Shown: positions 47,935 to 63,135 of the stretch, in pieces
How positions within the stretch are numbered: position 1 is the stretch's first letter
Layout of the letters: the number at the start of each line of letters is the position of its first letter
NCBI GenBank assembly: GCA_021613335.1
Contig: JAJTWR010000044.1
Coordinates: 96,001 to 160,000 of the forward strand
Source: Whitmania pigra
Taxonomy: Eukaryota; Annelida; Clitellata; Hirudinida; Haemopidae
Length of the DNA stretch: 64,000 nucleotides
Direction of reading: 5' to 3'
Notes under the pieces: model-generated
Database searches by the model: none
Told to the model about the DNA's origin: nothing
What the model saw: only the letters and a program-made list of their open reading frames with translations
Made by a program: the position numbers and the translations under genes

Positions 47935-48745
47935 CCTCATCTTTAAAGTGATTTATTGATGTGTATGTTTTTGAATTCCAATGTGAACGTTAAATAAAAA
48001 CTTAAGTTCAATTACCCAATTGTTATCCGCTTTGTCTACATAGTGGTCTACTAAATGTGAAGTTCTCAAAGGTTGTATTTTGTAGATTTTGGTTGAAAAT
48101 TCAATCAAAACGTCGCTATTCAGACTTACTAAGTAACAAGTTAATCAGGAAAATGAACGAGTTTTGTAACTTCATTTATATAGCGCCATATGCATAGCGT
48201 CAGAGGCACTTCTTGTAACCATTTATACAGCGCTCCTTCACTGGCCGGGTTTCGAACACGACACCTTACGACTGTTGCCATTACCGCCGTATGCAGGCAC
48301 GTAACCCATTCCAACTTATTAGTTAACTAATTTCAGCTCGTTTGGGCGAATAGCGAATTTCTCGGTTGTGCTTCTGCTTACTGTGATTTTCTTCAAGTAC
48401 TCAATTGGACAAGTAAATCTAGCTGTATGCGATTACGGACCCACGTAAGTTTATAACTCGCCATTTAATTAAACAACAAAAAATAAAGTATTGTTACCAT
48501 TAAATATTTAATTATAACTTTTAATAACCTTCCTGTAAAATTAACAACTTGTTGCAGTGTCAACCAACCTGGGGTAGACCCATATTTGGAAGGTGAACCT
48601 TGTAGCGCATGTGATGGTAAATGTGAGGATGATCTGTGCGGACTTAAAAGATAAAAAATAAAAGTGACTTAAAATTAATTTACAAATTTCAGAATGTGAT
48701 TTGTATTAAATTATTTATAATTTTTGTTTCAGTGTAAAGGTAGAC
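47935..48745 (+). pseudogene. CAP-10psi: decayed CAP gene
   Basis: A copy of CAP-9 including its upstream region and the first codons (ATG at 48,153, MNEFCNF), after which the rest of exon 1, all of exon 2 and the introns are missing and replaced by a SINE-like repeat. Exon 3 remains (about 48,337-48,446; LVWANSEFLGC), with a frame disruption in TGGACAAGTAAATCTAGC, and exon 4 (48,558-48,640; GEPCSACDGKCEDDLCG-like) whose donor is altered. A TTTCAG|TGTAAAGG remnant of the terminal exon stands at 48,730. It overlaps tail to tail with the EF-Ts-like gene. Confidence 0.88.
48173..48325 (+). repeat. SINE-like interspersed repeat, copy e, inside CAP-10psi
   Basis: ATTTATATAGCGCCATATGCATAGCGTCAGAGGC ... 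GGCCGGGTTTCGAACACGACACCTTACGACTGTTGCC ... GTATGCAGGCACGTAACCC. The GGTTTCGAACAC passage is close to a tRNA B-box. The repeat occupies the place of the lost exons 1-2 of CAP-10psi. Confidence 0.65.
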
Positions 48746-48872
48746 TAGCAAGAACTTAAACGAAGATCTGGATCTTTATTTATGACTTTCGAAAGAACAA
48801 AATATCTTCAGTAGATTTTGTTGGGAATGTTTCTTAAAAATAAAACCTCTAAATAAAATGCTCAAAATTGTT

Positions 48873-51800
48873 TCATTTAAAAAGTAAAAAATCCTCGATT
48901 TTAACAAAGCTCCTCCGAGCAGCTTCAGCCACAATAATGGTTGGATCGAAGGCAAAATTCTGTAGCAGAAGTTGATTTTTCTGGAGATGAATGATTTTTA
49001 CGGTTCCCCGTTTGTTGATCTTCTTGATGTCTGCTTCTGATATTTTACCTAGTGACCTTGGTTGGTTCATGGCGATATGCTTGCAGAGTTGCTCTGAAAA
49101 TGCTTCTGCTGTTGCATATTTGCTCTTTTTTGAGAGTACGACCACCACACCTAATGTGCCAATCGAATAATTTTTCTTCGTTTCCACTGGAATTTAGAAA
49201 AATATCCGATATAAAATCAAATTAGTCAAGTTGTTTAATTATGAATTTTGTTGCGTACATAATATCTAGGGACTGAATACCATTTTTATAACTTTATAAT
49301 AATATTACTATTATTTTTTTATTTGCCTGAGATCACCCTGAGATCATATAGTAAATTAAAGAAGCATGAACATACAATTGCATATAGACATCACGTGTCA
49401 ATATCAAGTAAAGTTTTTTGTCTTTGATTTTCAGCTTGACTTTGTTCTGACACTTCTGTAGGCTCTTCAGATTCTGTAGATGTCCTGTAGCTCTCGGATC
49501 ACGATGTTCAACAGGAACCACCTTGACAAACCCAGTTTTATCCAAATGCAGTACGATTTCTCCGCCATTACAACTCCAGTTGCACACGCAATGGGTTACG
49601 GTTAGGATTAGATTTATGATGTTTGCGTGGCATTCATACGTAGATATCTGGTATGTCGTAGTTTTCTGCTTTTCTCTCGTGCACGAAGTCGAGATCAGCT
49701 GCAACGGCGGCAATGCCGACATCACACGCAATACGTTGCTCTTTCTTCCAGGCACACAGGTTTGGGATTTTAATTCCATCGTTGGTAGGGATACCATAAT
49801 CCATATTTATAGAGTAACTTCTTCCTTCAAATCCTCGCTCTAATATTTGGACAATATTCTAGTGCCTTTTTGTCCTTCTGTTCTTAGACATTTTTGGATC
49901 ATGGGCCCAAGGATTCAAAGATTTCACAGGCAGCTTCACAATTTTTGTTGATTTACTGCTCCCATTTCGCCGATCTCAAATCACATTTGGAAAATGCAGT
50001 CCGAGCCTTCAAGCATTTAATGTGCTGATCAGACGTCATTTTTGGAACAGTCATTCCATTTCATTTCTATCCATTCACCCATTTTCATGGCATTGAAAAA
50101 TGATCTCAATCCAAATCCGTCATTTGTCACACACAAACTTTCATCAACTCTCTTCTTCCAGGCATCTTCCATGACACGGAGAAAATTCTAAAATTATTCT
50201 TTCAGAGAGATAAATTTAAATCTAATTTTTCCTACTTTTATTTCCAAGTATTTATATTTTTGTGAAATGTTTATTGCTTGGATATCTTGATCCTGAACTT
50301 TGAGATACGGTGTGGAGTTGATGATACTTGCTGAGTTTCCGTGCGAAGTGGTACACATTTGAGTGTGTTCATTCTAACTGCTCCATTATTCTCGTCATTC
50401 CTATGTCCGTGGATAACATGAGCACAAGGTTCATAAGTCGTCTGCTGCACTTAAACGCTGATCCTCTACCGCTGATAACACCAACCGTTTGATCCAATCC
50501 GCTAGCTATCATTTTTACTGATGCTCCTCGGTACAAATCTGTTATGTAGCTGAGCACAAGGGGTGGAGTTCCGAGTCTTCAACAGTTCTGATGATAGATT
50601 TTTGTGAAACTGAATCGAACGCTTTGCTGACGTCCACAGATGTTGTTTCCAATTTTGGAAGCTGCTCTCTTCTTCTACATTGATTTTACTGATTTTACCA
50701 AAAATAGGCTTTTGCGCCGCACCATCTTTTGGGCAATACGCTCTCTGACGTGGAGACAGTGACCAGCATGAAAAAATTCTATCCGCCAGAACATGGTGGA
50801 ATAGGCGAGACAGCATTGAACCTACCGTGATAAGATGATAATCACTTGGAGAAGATGTCTCTTCGTTTTCGGAATAAATGTTACCAATCCCACTTTGATT
50901 GTTGCATGTAGGATACCAATAACCATAAATACATGTGCTAAATCGTCAAAGCTGAAGTCTTTGAGATGGCTCTTTCTAATGACATCTTGCCATGGGCAAG
51001 TCTTTTAAGCGTCGGAAAGCGATTTGAATCTCCAATGTTGTGACTGACTTGCATTTATAAGATGTGACGTCTTTCACTAACATCTCTTCAAAAACCTCCT
51101 CCCAATAGTCAACCAGATTTTTGGGTAGGTAACCGTTTTGGCTCTTACTCCTCGTTGAGAACTAAATGGATGAGTTATCAGGCTCCATAATTACCATCAC
51201 TTGTGATTCTTCCTCATCCACTCTGTATTTGGAGTAGACATTCCCAGATTGTTCGGCGTGTTATTTCAGTGAACGAACTCGATTTTTGTAAGTTTTCATG
51301 CCTTTCTAAGTTTTGATATTGGCTCCTAATGTAAACATTTTGGTAATACCTGAATTGTATTCAGGGGAGGTTCACCTTGAAGCGCATCTTTGAACCGTGC
51401 TCGAGCTTTGTCCGCTCGAGTATCCATTGTTTATTGCTTTAATCTTCCGAAAATCTTTGTATTCCACTTCACAAGAAATGGTCTACAGAAGCTATTTGAG
51501 TCAAACGTTTCTTTCAGTTCCCCATTTTCTCAATTACTTTGATGTTGATACTCATATTTTTATAACTTTATTATTATATTAACAATATTATTAAGTAATA
51601 ATAGTAATCAAAGTGTTTGCAAGTAATTACAAGATCTTTCAATTACTACAATGCACAATTAAATATCGACTACACGCACTTGTTCCTTGTACGAAGGTTC
51701 CCAGGAAGACATCCTCAGCCTGAAATCTGTAAGCAACGTCTGTCAATGAGATCCTTTCTCTGAGCTTCTCGGAAAGCTCAGCTATGCGTGTCTTTGTTGT

Positions 51801-52552
51801 TTTGCCGTCTGTAAGCGGTAAGGTGTCCATGTGCTGGGCGCATATTTTTGGCTGTCACGTTTAATTAAAATTATTAAATTATTCAGATAATTCTATCCAT
51901 AGTCATGCTATCTAACAAAAAAAGCATAAAACTCACCAACTGCATGTCTTTCATTCTTTTCAAACGACGGGTAAAATTGAGTGCAACATCCACCATGAGG
52001 TCCCAAACAAGCCTCGACGATGTTCCTTTTTTAGATTCGCATGTTGCCTTCCATTTTTATTTGAATTAATTTAAACTTTGTGATGTGATGTCTTATTTCT
52101 ACAGCGCTCAATCTATGTTTCGTTCAGTATTTACTCACCTTGATCATAGCAACAATTTCGGGATCCTTCATGACGATAATGCACACATTTTCTTCTTTTG
52201 GCTCCTCACCGTTTGGCAAGTCCCACGTGATGCAGCTAAAGGTTGACGTGTGATGTCCTCCTAAATTTCTTTCTAAACTCTCAACGTCCAGCTCACCATC
52301 ACTATCATCACTATCGTTGTCCGCTGATGCTGCGTTTCCAGTAACGCCCTCCTCGCTGAACGGCAGAAAAATGTTCAAGGTGGTGGTTGTTTGTAGAGGA
52401 ACAGAATAGATCGGAATGCCCTGAAGAGAATGGAGCTGAACAGTCAATTAGTTTTACAACTCCCACTGAAAACCACTAACCTCCGATGTCGGAGTCAAAG
52501 GAACATCCTTGCTTAGAACTTTTATTTTCGTCTTATTCTCAGAGTCACCCAT
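48873..52552 (-). CDS. TSFM: EF-Ts-like (mitochondrial elongation factor Ts) gene with unusual N-terminal half
   Basis: Exons: 52481-52552, 52139-52435, 51937-52047, 51680-51833, 48873-49186 (948 nt, 315 residues); every junction keeps frame. EF-Ts is the nucleotide-exchange factor of EF-Tu in organellar translation. The C-terminal half fits it: AELSEKLRERISL, then DVFLGTFVQGT-M (human YVGSYVHGAM), IGTLGVVVVLSKKSKYATAE, LCKHIAMNQPRSLG and NQLLLQNFAFDPTIIVAEAA (human MLSQPYLLDPSITL), ending FVKIEDFLLFK. The N-terminal half does not show the expected UBA-like domain (TG-xxCKxAL) or the NCETDFVARN helix; instead it has NKTKIKVLSKDVPLTPTSE and an acidic DNDSDDSDGELD segment and no obvious mitochondrial presequence. 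So either a divergent paralogue or an upstream exon set I misassigned. The 2.5-kb last intron holds an R2-like element. Confidence 0.68.
49480..51460 (-). mobile_element. R2-superfamily non-LTR retrotransposon, decayed, in an EF-Ts intron
   Basis: Along the minus strand: TRADKARARFKDALQGEPPL (pre-RT), GLVTFIPKTKRH (RT LIPK box), LFHHVLADRI and SPRQRAYCPKDGAAQ (R2-type RT box 2-3), SVRFSFTKIYHQ..LKTRNSTP / LSYITDLYRGASVKM (RT thumb side of the FDxVSH box) and, further down, IKIPNLCAWKKEQRIACDVG, IAAVAADLDFVHERKAENYD, which aligns with the restriction-like endonuclease core of the copy at 29.7 kb. Frames change often; the FADD catalytic box was not found. Same orientation as the host gene. Confidence 0.75.
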
Positions 52553-53462
52553 TACAACAAATTAATAGGAAGTTCTATTTGCTATGAATTTCACGCAACT
52601 CTAGCAATAAAGAAGCTATGGCACGAATATGCAAATATCTCTGCATTTGACAGCTTACGAAAATTCAGTAGAGCTTCTGCCTCAAGGCGGACCTAAACGC
52701 ATTCAAATGCTGTGACCATATTAATACGATCATAAACAGACTGCGACTTTATTCGATCACGGTCTAATAAACTTATCAAATGCAAATTCACAATCATAGC
52801 CACAGCCCAGTTAAATTTGATTCTGCCCTATCATACTTCGTAAAGAGTCTGTCACAAGCGATGAGCTGCCGCACCGCTTTAATGTGAACTCGCCCACATC
52901 GCCCACCGTCCGAACTTCCCCATTTCGACGGCTTATTAGGTGACGTCACACTTTGTCCGCCATTATCATAATCGAATTACTGAATTAAGGATATCCCGAA
53001 TGCGCTGAAGAGACAATCATTCCTGGGGACACCAATATTCACGTGACAAACTTAGTTTGCCCATCTTCACCTTCACAGAGGACACTAGAATACAAACAAC
53101 TTCTAAGCCAAACGCATTGAGTCAACGCCAACAAGAGGATCGAATGACATGAAATTTAGAAAACGCTCGTATCAAATCATCTCAGCTTGAAAATATCATC
53201 AACCACTGAGGACAAAAGTACCCAATATGATCGGGTTTAGATAACATGCCATAACAACCTCAACAAACAAGAGTTTCATCTAAATTAGAACCATGATAAC
53301 AAAAACATAGCAACATGTACGCAAATCTTGGCTGGATCCCTGTCAAAAAGACAGAGTAACTGTTCAGCAGAGTTTACGTTATCATTATAAAAGGGTTCGT
53401 TTGAAAAACACATTAAACAAATCCTCGCTCATTCACACAACAGCACGACACCAGGGTCACTG
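52553..53462. other. spacer between EF-Ts and KHDRBS genes
   Basis: Presumed EF-Ts promoter region (minus strand), slightly GC-richer near 52,850-52,960. No additional gene seen. Confidence 0.5.
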
Positions 53463-53548
53463 TTAGTAGGGGTGAAGTCTGCTGCTTGAACGTAAGTGGC
53501 CCCTGACGGGCATCCTGTCTCTCATGTAATCCTCCTCAGTGGTTGAAC
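53463..53548 (-). CDS. putative last coding exon of the KHDRBS gene
   Basis: After an acceptor (CTCCTGACAG) a minus frame reads STTEEDYMRDRMPVRG and ends SSSRLHPY-stop. Sam68-family proteins end in an R/H-x-HPYGRY-like nuclear signal, so Arg/His-Pro-Tyr right before the stop fits. The exon needs one extra base from the preceding exon; I did not find the connecting exon with certainty (a mini-exon at about 54,194-54,216 does not give the right phase). Confidence 0.35.
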
Positions 53549-53752
53549 CTGTCAGGAGCATTCAAGAGTTCATCATCAGCCAGGTTCCAGGTGGTGGCAG
53601 TGAAGGCAAATGATTTATACGAGCCCGTCAAACAAATGACGGGCGGCGAGGCAATCGACGACATTTCGCGATCCAACGGCATTAACAACTTTGGCACGAA
53701 CAATTTCACGGTCGCATTATCGAAGCAAAGCAAGTCTATGTTAAAAAGCTAA
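53543..53752. other. GC-richer segment open on both strands, unassigned
   Basis: Plus frame 69 codons (MNLSGAFKSSSSARFQVVAV...) and minus frame 65 codons (...TATTWNLADDELLNAPDRFN) are both open, with base composition like exons. It may hold a further KHDRBS exon (minus) or an unrelated exon; no similarity recognised. Confidence 0.3.
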
Positions 53753-54497
53753 GCTACTTGGTTTTAAGGGTTGATTAAGTTCTGTTAAAAAGTTTCATTA
53801 GAATTATTTTGTAATTTTAAATTACACTACTTTACTTGTTTCTATTACTTTTAATTAACTGATTAATTTAGAATTAAATGTAGAATGTAGACCTTCATAA
53901 TCAAGATGAGAAGAACAAGGGTCAGTTGGATTAAACATCTGTGAACTACGGATAAAATACAGTTGGGCAGAATTTTATTTAATTTAATTACATTTCAATT
54001 TAATTAATTAACCATTTAATTAATTATTTAATTAACTAATTAAGCATATAGAAATAGAATATACTCAATAAAGCTTCACTGAGATGAAAAACTTGTCAAC
54101 TGAAGAGTTTTATCAAAGCATTGAAATAATTTAAAACAATCTCCAAATATAAAAGCAGAATCCATTTCTAAAACTCAAAATAACATCATGTTTACCTTAG
54201 CAGGTTGGGGCTACACTCCTGAAATGAAATACTGTTTGTTCATATTCAAATCCAACAATTTGATGTCTCACTTGCCTCCAAAATTGAGGAAGTCTGACAT
54301 CATTTTCCCATAATTTTAAAATTATTAATGCCCAAACCGCTAGCTCGATAACAACTACGAAACACTGATATCTTTATCTTCTTCAACATCGCAAAGCAAA
54401 ATCTTAGGCCGCAAGTCATCCTACAAGCTTCTCCAAAGACTTTAGCAACAAACCCCAGCAACCAGCCACGACAATTATTCCAGTTGTATGAACTTAC

Positions 54498-56752
54498 GTT
54501 GCCATTTGAAGAAAAACTGGTCGAAGAGGATGAGGCAGGAGCAAAAATTAATGGATTAAACTGGGGAGTGTAATTGGATGTAGTAGCTGGCTTGTTGGCT
54601 CTCATTCTTGGGCTGCTGTTTGTTGGCCTACAAACAATATAAACAGTTGACCTTTGAATTCATTGCTAATAATTAGCAAGGATAAATGTTTTAACGTGTT
54701 AAATTTCAATTCGCTATCAAAAGCAATAAGAGACAATGAACTTAAAGGCACCAAACTTACCAGGATGCATGTGGATTTGATAGAGGCAACCTATCTGGAG
54801 AGGAAACCCCGGGTGCAACGGCCATCCCTGGATGGGGAGCACGTCCCTGCAACATCATCCCTCTTCCTCTGCCTATCCCCAACTTGGCAAATTCTCCAAT
54901 GTTCTCCTTCAAAAATAAACAAAACGACTTCTAAATATCTCAATCGAGAAATAAAGCGAAACCTCTGCCATTAATGAACTCGGCAATGCAGGAGTTGAAA
55001 GTATTGAATGAAAAGCGAAAGCAACGAGATCGAAACCTGCGCAAAGAAGTCGTTGAGTCGGTAGAGAGCCAATGAGATCCTTCTGTAGCACTCGGCCGGA
55101 GGTCCGTAGGCCTCGATGAGGAGGTGAAGTTCCTCGTGAAGGTGGGCATACTTTCCCCCTTCTCTCCTCAACTCCTCCTCCTTTGTGAGAAAATAAATTA
55201 TGTTAATGAAAGGACTCAATCATTCAATCATTAAAACCATTGCACCTTTGCTTTATCCCTCATGGAACCAGCTCCTTGGATGATGAGCTTAGTTCCTGTT
55301 TCATCCTGCAGTTGCTTCAGGGTGTTTGCCTTTGGTCCAATGATTTTGCCAACAAAATTGAACTGCGATAACAACTTGGTCTTGAAATAACATGGACATA
55401 AGACTTCACAGAACAATGAAATTCTTACATGAGGATACTCTTTGACAGGGAGTCGCACTTTGGTTTCTACTTTGATTGGCTTGTTTATGTGCAGGTCGAT
55501 CATCTTTTTAGACCCCGTTTGAATTCTGTCTATCTCTGGGGTACACAATACAAGCCATCATTGCAAAATCAATCAAATTAAGTAAAACTGGGATTACATT
55601 GCTAATAGCTAGAGTAATGACTTTGTGAAACACATTTATATCTACACGCTTTAAAAAAATCCTGCCTTTCACATATAATCCATAAACATAAACATGACAT
55701 AAATAACATGAAGCATCAATGCCACACCTCTAATAATTTTTCATACTGGCATCAAACATACATGTCACCCTCAAGACTTCAAATGCAACAAATATTTAAT
55801 ATGAACATTAATCTCAGAGTTCTCTTAACTCATAGCAATATAAAAAATAATCATCTGCCAATTATATGCCAAACCCCCACTTGAAAGGAGATTATTTCAT
55901 ACAACATTAACAAACAAAACATTTTCCACCAAAACACATAATAATAATAAATTTATTTGTATAGCGCCATAAGTATGAGCTCAACCATTTGTGTAGAGCC
56001 GCATCCAAGGGGCACTTTGTGGCAGCACAAGCTGGGTTTTGAACAAGACAAGTAACGACTGTTGCTTTTAACGTCGTTCGCAGGCACACTACCCTCCGAG
56101 CTAACTTGCATGCTAGTCACCTAAGCAATTTCATTTTAGTTGCAAAAAAGTGATTCTTCAAACTGCAGCACAAATCCTACAGCTTCTGATGCTATATTAG
56201 AACATTTTCTGCTTGCATCTGCACTATTATTGCAAATAAATTAAAATGTGAATGTTGTGAAAAATCATTTTCTTTAATCATGTTGGTAAGTACTTAGAAT
56301 TAATTATACAAATAAAGAGCTATAAAGACTGTTGTTTCATTGTACCGGGTCATGTCAATGAGTCCGAAATCCACAACCCAACATTTTGTTGGACTGCATA
56401 AACTCCATTGTTCCACTTAACGTAACGAGTGTAAAATGACCTACAGTATTTAGGTCAGCACTCTTAAAGCATTTCCTTATACATGAAAAAAACGTAGCAA
56501 AGAAAGCCATTTCTGCAAGGCATACAAGTTGATTCTTAACCGAAGCATTGTCGAATTTCAGCTAGTTTTGAGCTTTTTACAAATATATTTGCAGAAAATA
56601 ATTTGTAATTGGCAATATCACGTCAAATTACCATGCGCCAGAAGAATAGGGGAATGCTTGAAAGAGGGATCGACAATAAGTGCCTCTTTCTCGGCAAACA
56701 ACTCCGCCAAGTAAGTCGATTCACCATTTTGGCACTGATCCTGAGATGTCAT
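54498..56752 (-). CDS. KHDRBS: KHDRBS/Sam68-type STAR RNA-binding protein, first six exons
   Basis: Nuclear single-KH (STAR family) regulator of splicing and RNA processing. Exons: 56632-56752, 55429-55535, 55246-55362, 55037-55180, 54761-54906, 54498-54627; frames join exactly. QUA1 part: YLAELFAEKEALIVDPSFKH (Sam68 family: LPELMAEKDSLDPSF-H); linker VRLPVKEYPH; KH core FNFVGKIIGPKANTLKQLQD then GSMRDKAKEEELRREGGKYA, HLHEELHLLIEAYGPPAECY and LALYRLNDFF; then GRGRGMMLQGRAPHPGM (RG/RGG-like, possible methylation) and a Pro/Ser/Asn-rich tail. Odd: the conserved GPRG loop that contacts RNA is GPKA, and GKGSMRDK is GAGSMRDK. The start at 56,752 lies 7 bases behind GTCAG. Quaking/HOW are alternatives, but the MRDKAKEEELR and AEKExL blocks favour KHDRBS. 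The 3' end is uncertain. Confidence 0.92.
55945..56115 (+). repeat. SINE-like interspersed repeat, copy f, in KHDRBS intron 1
   Basis: AATAATAATAAATTTATTTGTATAGCGCCATAAGTATG ... AAGCTGGGTTTTGAACAAGACAAGTAACGACTGTTGC ... CGCAGGCACACTACCC. The best preserved full-length example of the family in this window, headed by short AAT units. Confidence 0.65.
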
Positions 56753-57821
56753 TATTAAGCTGACTTTTTCGAAAAACCAGTCCGATTTAACAGAAATAAA
56801 CTAAACAAGAGACTCCGATTATCGTGAAAATGGTAACGCAAAGAAACTTGAACTAACAAAGATGGTCGAAATTAAAATAAAATTCTACAAGGAAAACGGT
56901 AAACAAAATTTATTCTACTATTGTAATATTTGTACTGCAACTGGCAAAATGTTTTTGAAATTTTGTGTGCAATTAGAACCTCAAAAAGAATGCTTCCTAA
57001 CCAATTTTGCAAAACAATTTTTTAATTTTAAAATTTGAATTAAAAATTTTTATTAACATTTAACGCATTCGCTCCTCTCAGTCTTTTTGCTTTCAAAAAG
57101 CTCATAAAAATTCAAACTATATTACTTTTTTGAAATTTAGCGTAACTATTAAATAACAACTTAAGTTCTATTTAATAACATAAAAAACCCAAGTTAAAAA
57201 TTGAAGCAATAAAAACTCTAGCCACTATTATTAATCAACCTTATTAAATACGACTTTTTTAACTTGATTCCAGGTACGTCATTTTAGATTTATGAAAGTG
57301 TTCGGGGCAATCCTATTCCTTTAGCATTGACCAGGAAGATCGAGCACGATGAATCTGCAATCTTGATTTTGAGGCGATATTGATGACTTAGCTGGAACTA
57401 ATGAGACATCATTCAGGTATGAGAGAGGAAAAAATCATCTCCTCGTTTTGTACGAAAAGCCCCTTGGAAAAAGCTGACATGACGTCCCTGATTTCATTTA
57501 TTTTTGAATAGTACCACAATAAATAGATAAAAAAATTACTGGCAAAAAGTCTGATTCTGACATTTGGAACGAAAGAAAGCTAGATCTGAAAGGCATTTTT
57601 CATATTACTAAGATTATGTCAAAATACAAAGCATCATAGGGCAAGGTAAATAGTATATGTAATGCATTGTACCAACATATCGCCTAATGATCTTTATTCT
57701 CTTGGATAATCATGTTTCTCTTTAGCGATATTGCAAATAAATACTGAATCGTACTATAACAAATATCCGGTTTGGATTTCTATTATTCCATCAATTATTT
57801 TGAGTTAATTAAATGCTATAA
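56753..57821. other. upstream of KHDRBS, no gene seen
   Basis: AT-rich; presumed KHDRBS promoter region on the minus strand side. No recognisable repeat or open frame. Confidence 0.5.

Positions 57822-63135
<5,314 letters not shown>

Noticed and set aside
49523..49843. 106-codon plus-strand frame in the EF-Ts intron
   Set aside because: It lies opposite the endonuclease part of the R2-like element; no similarity of its own.
53543..53752. Plus-strand 69-codon frame as an independent gene
   Set aside because: No splice or start context, no recognised family; kept only as an unassigned segment.
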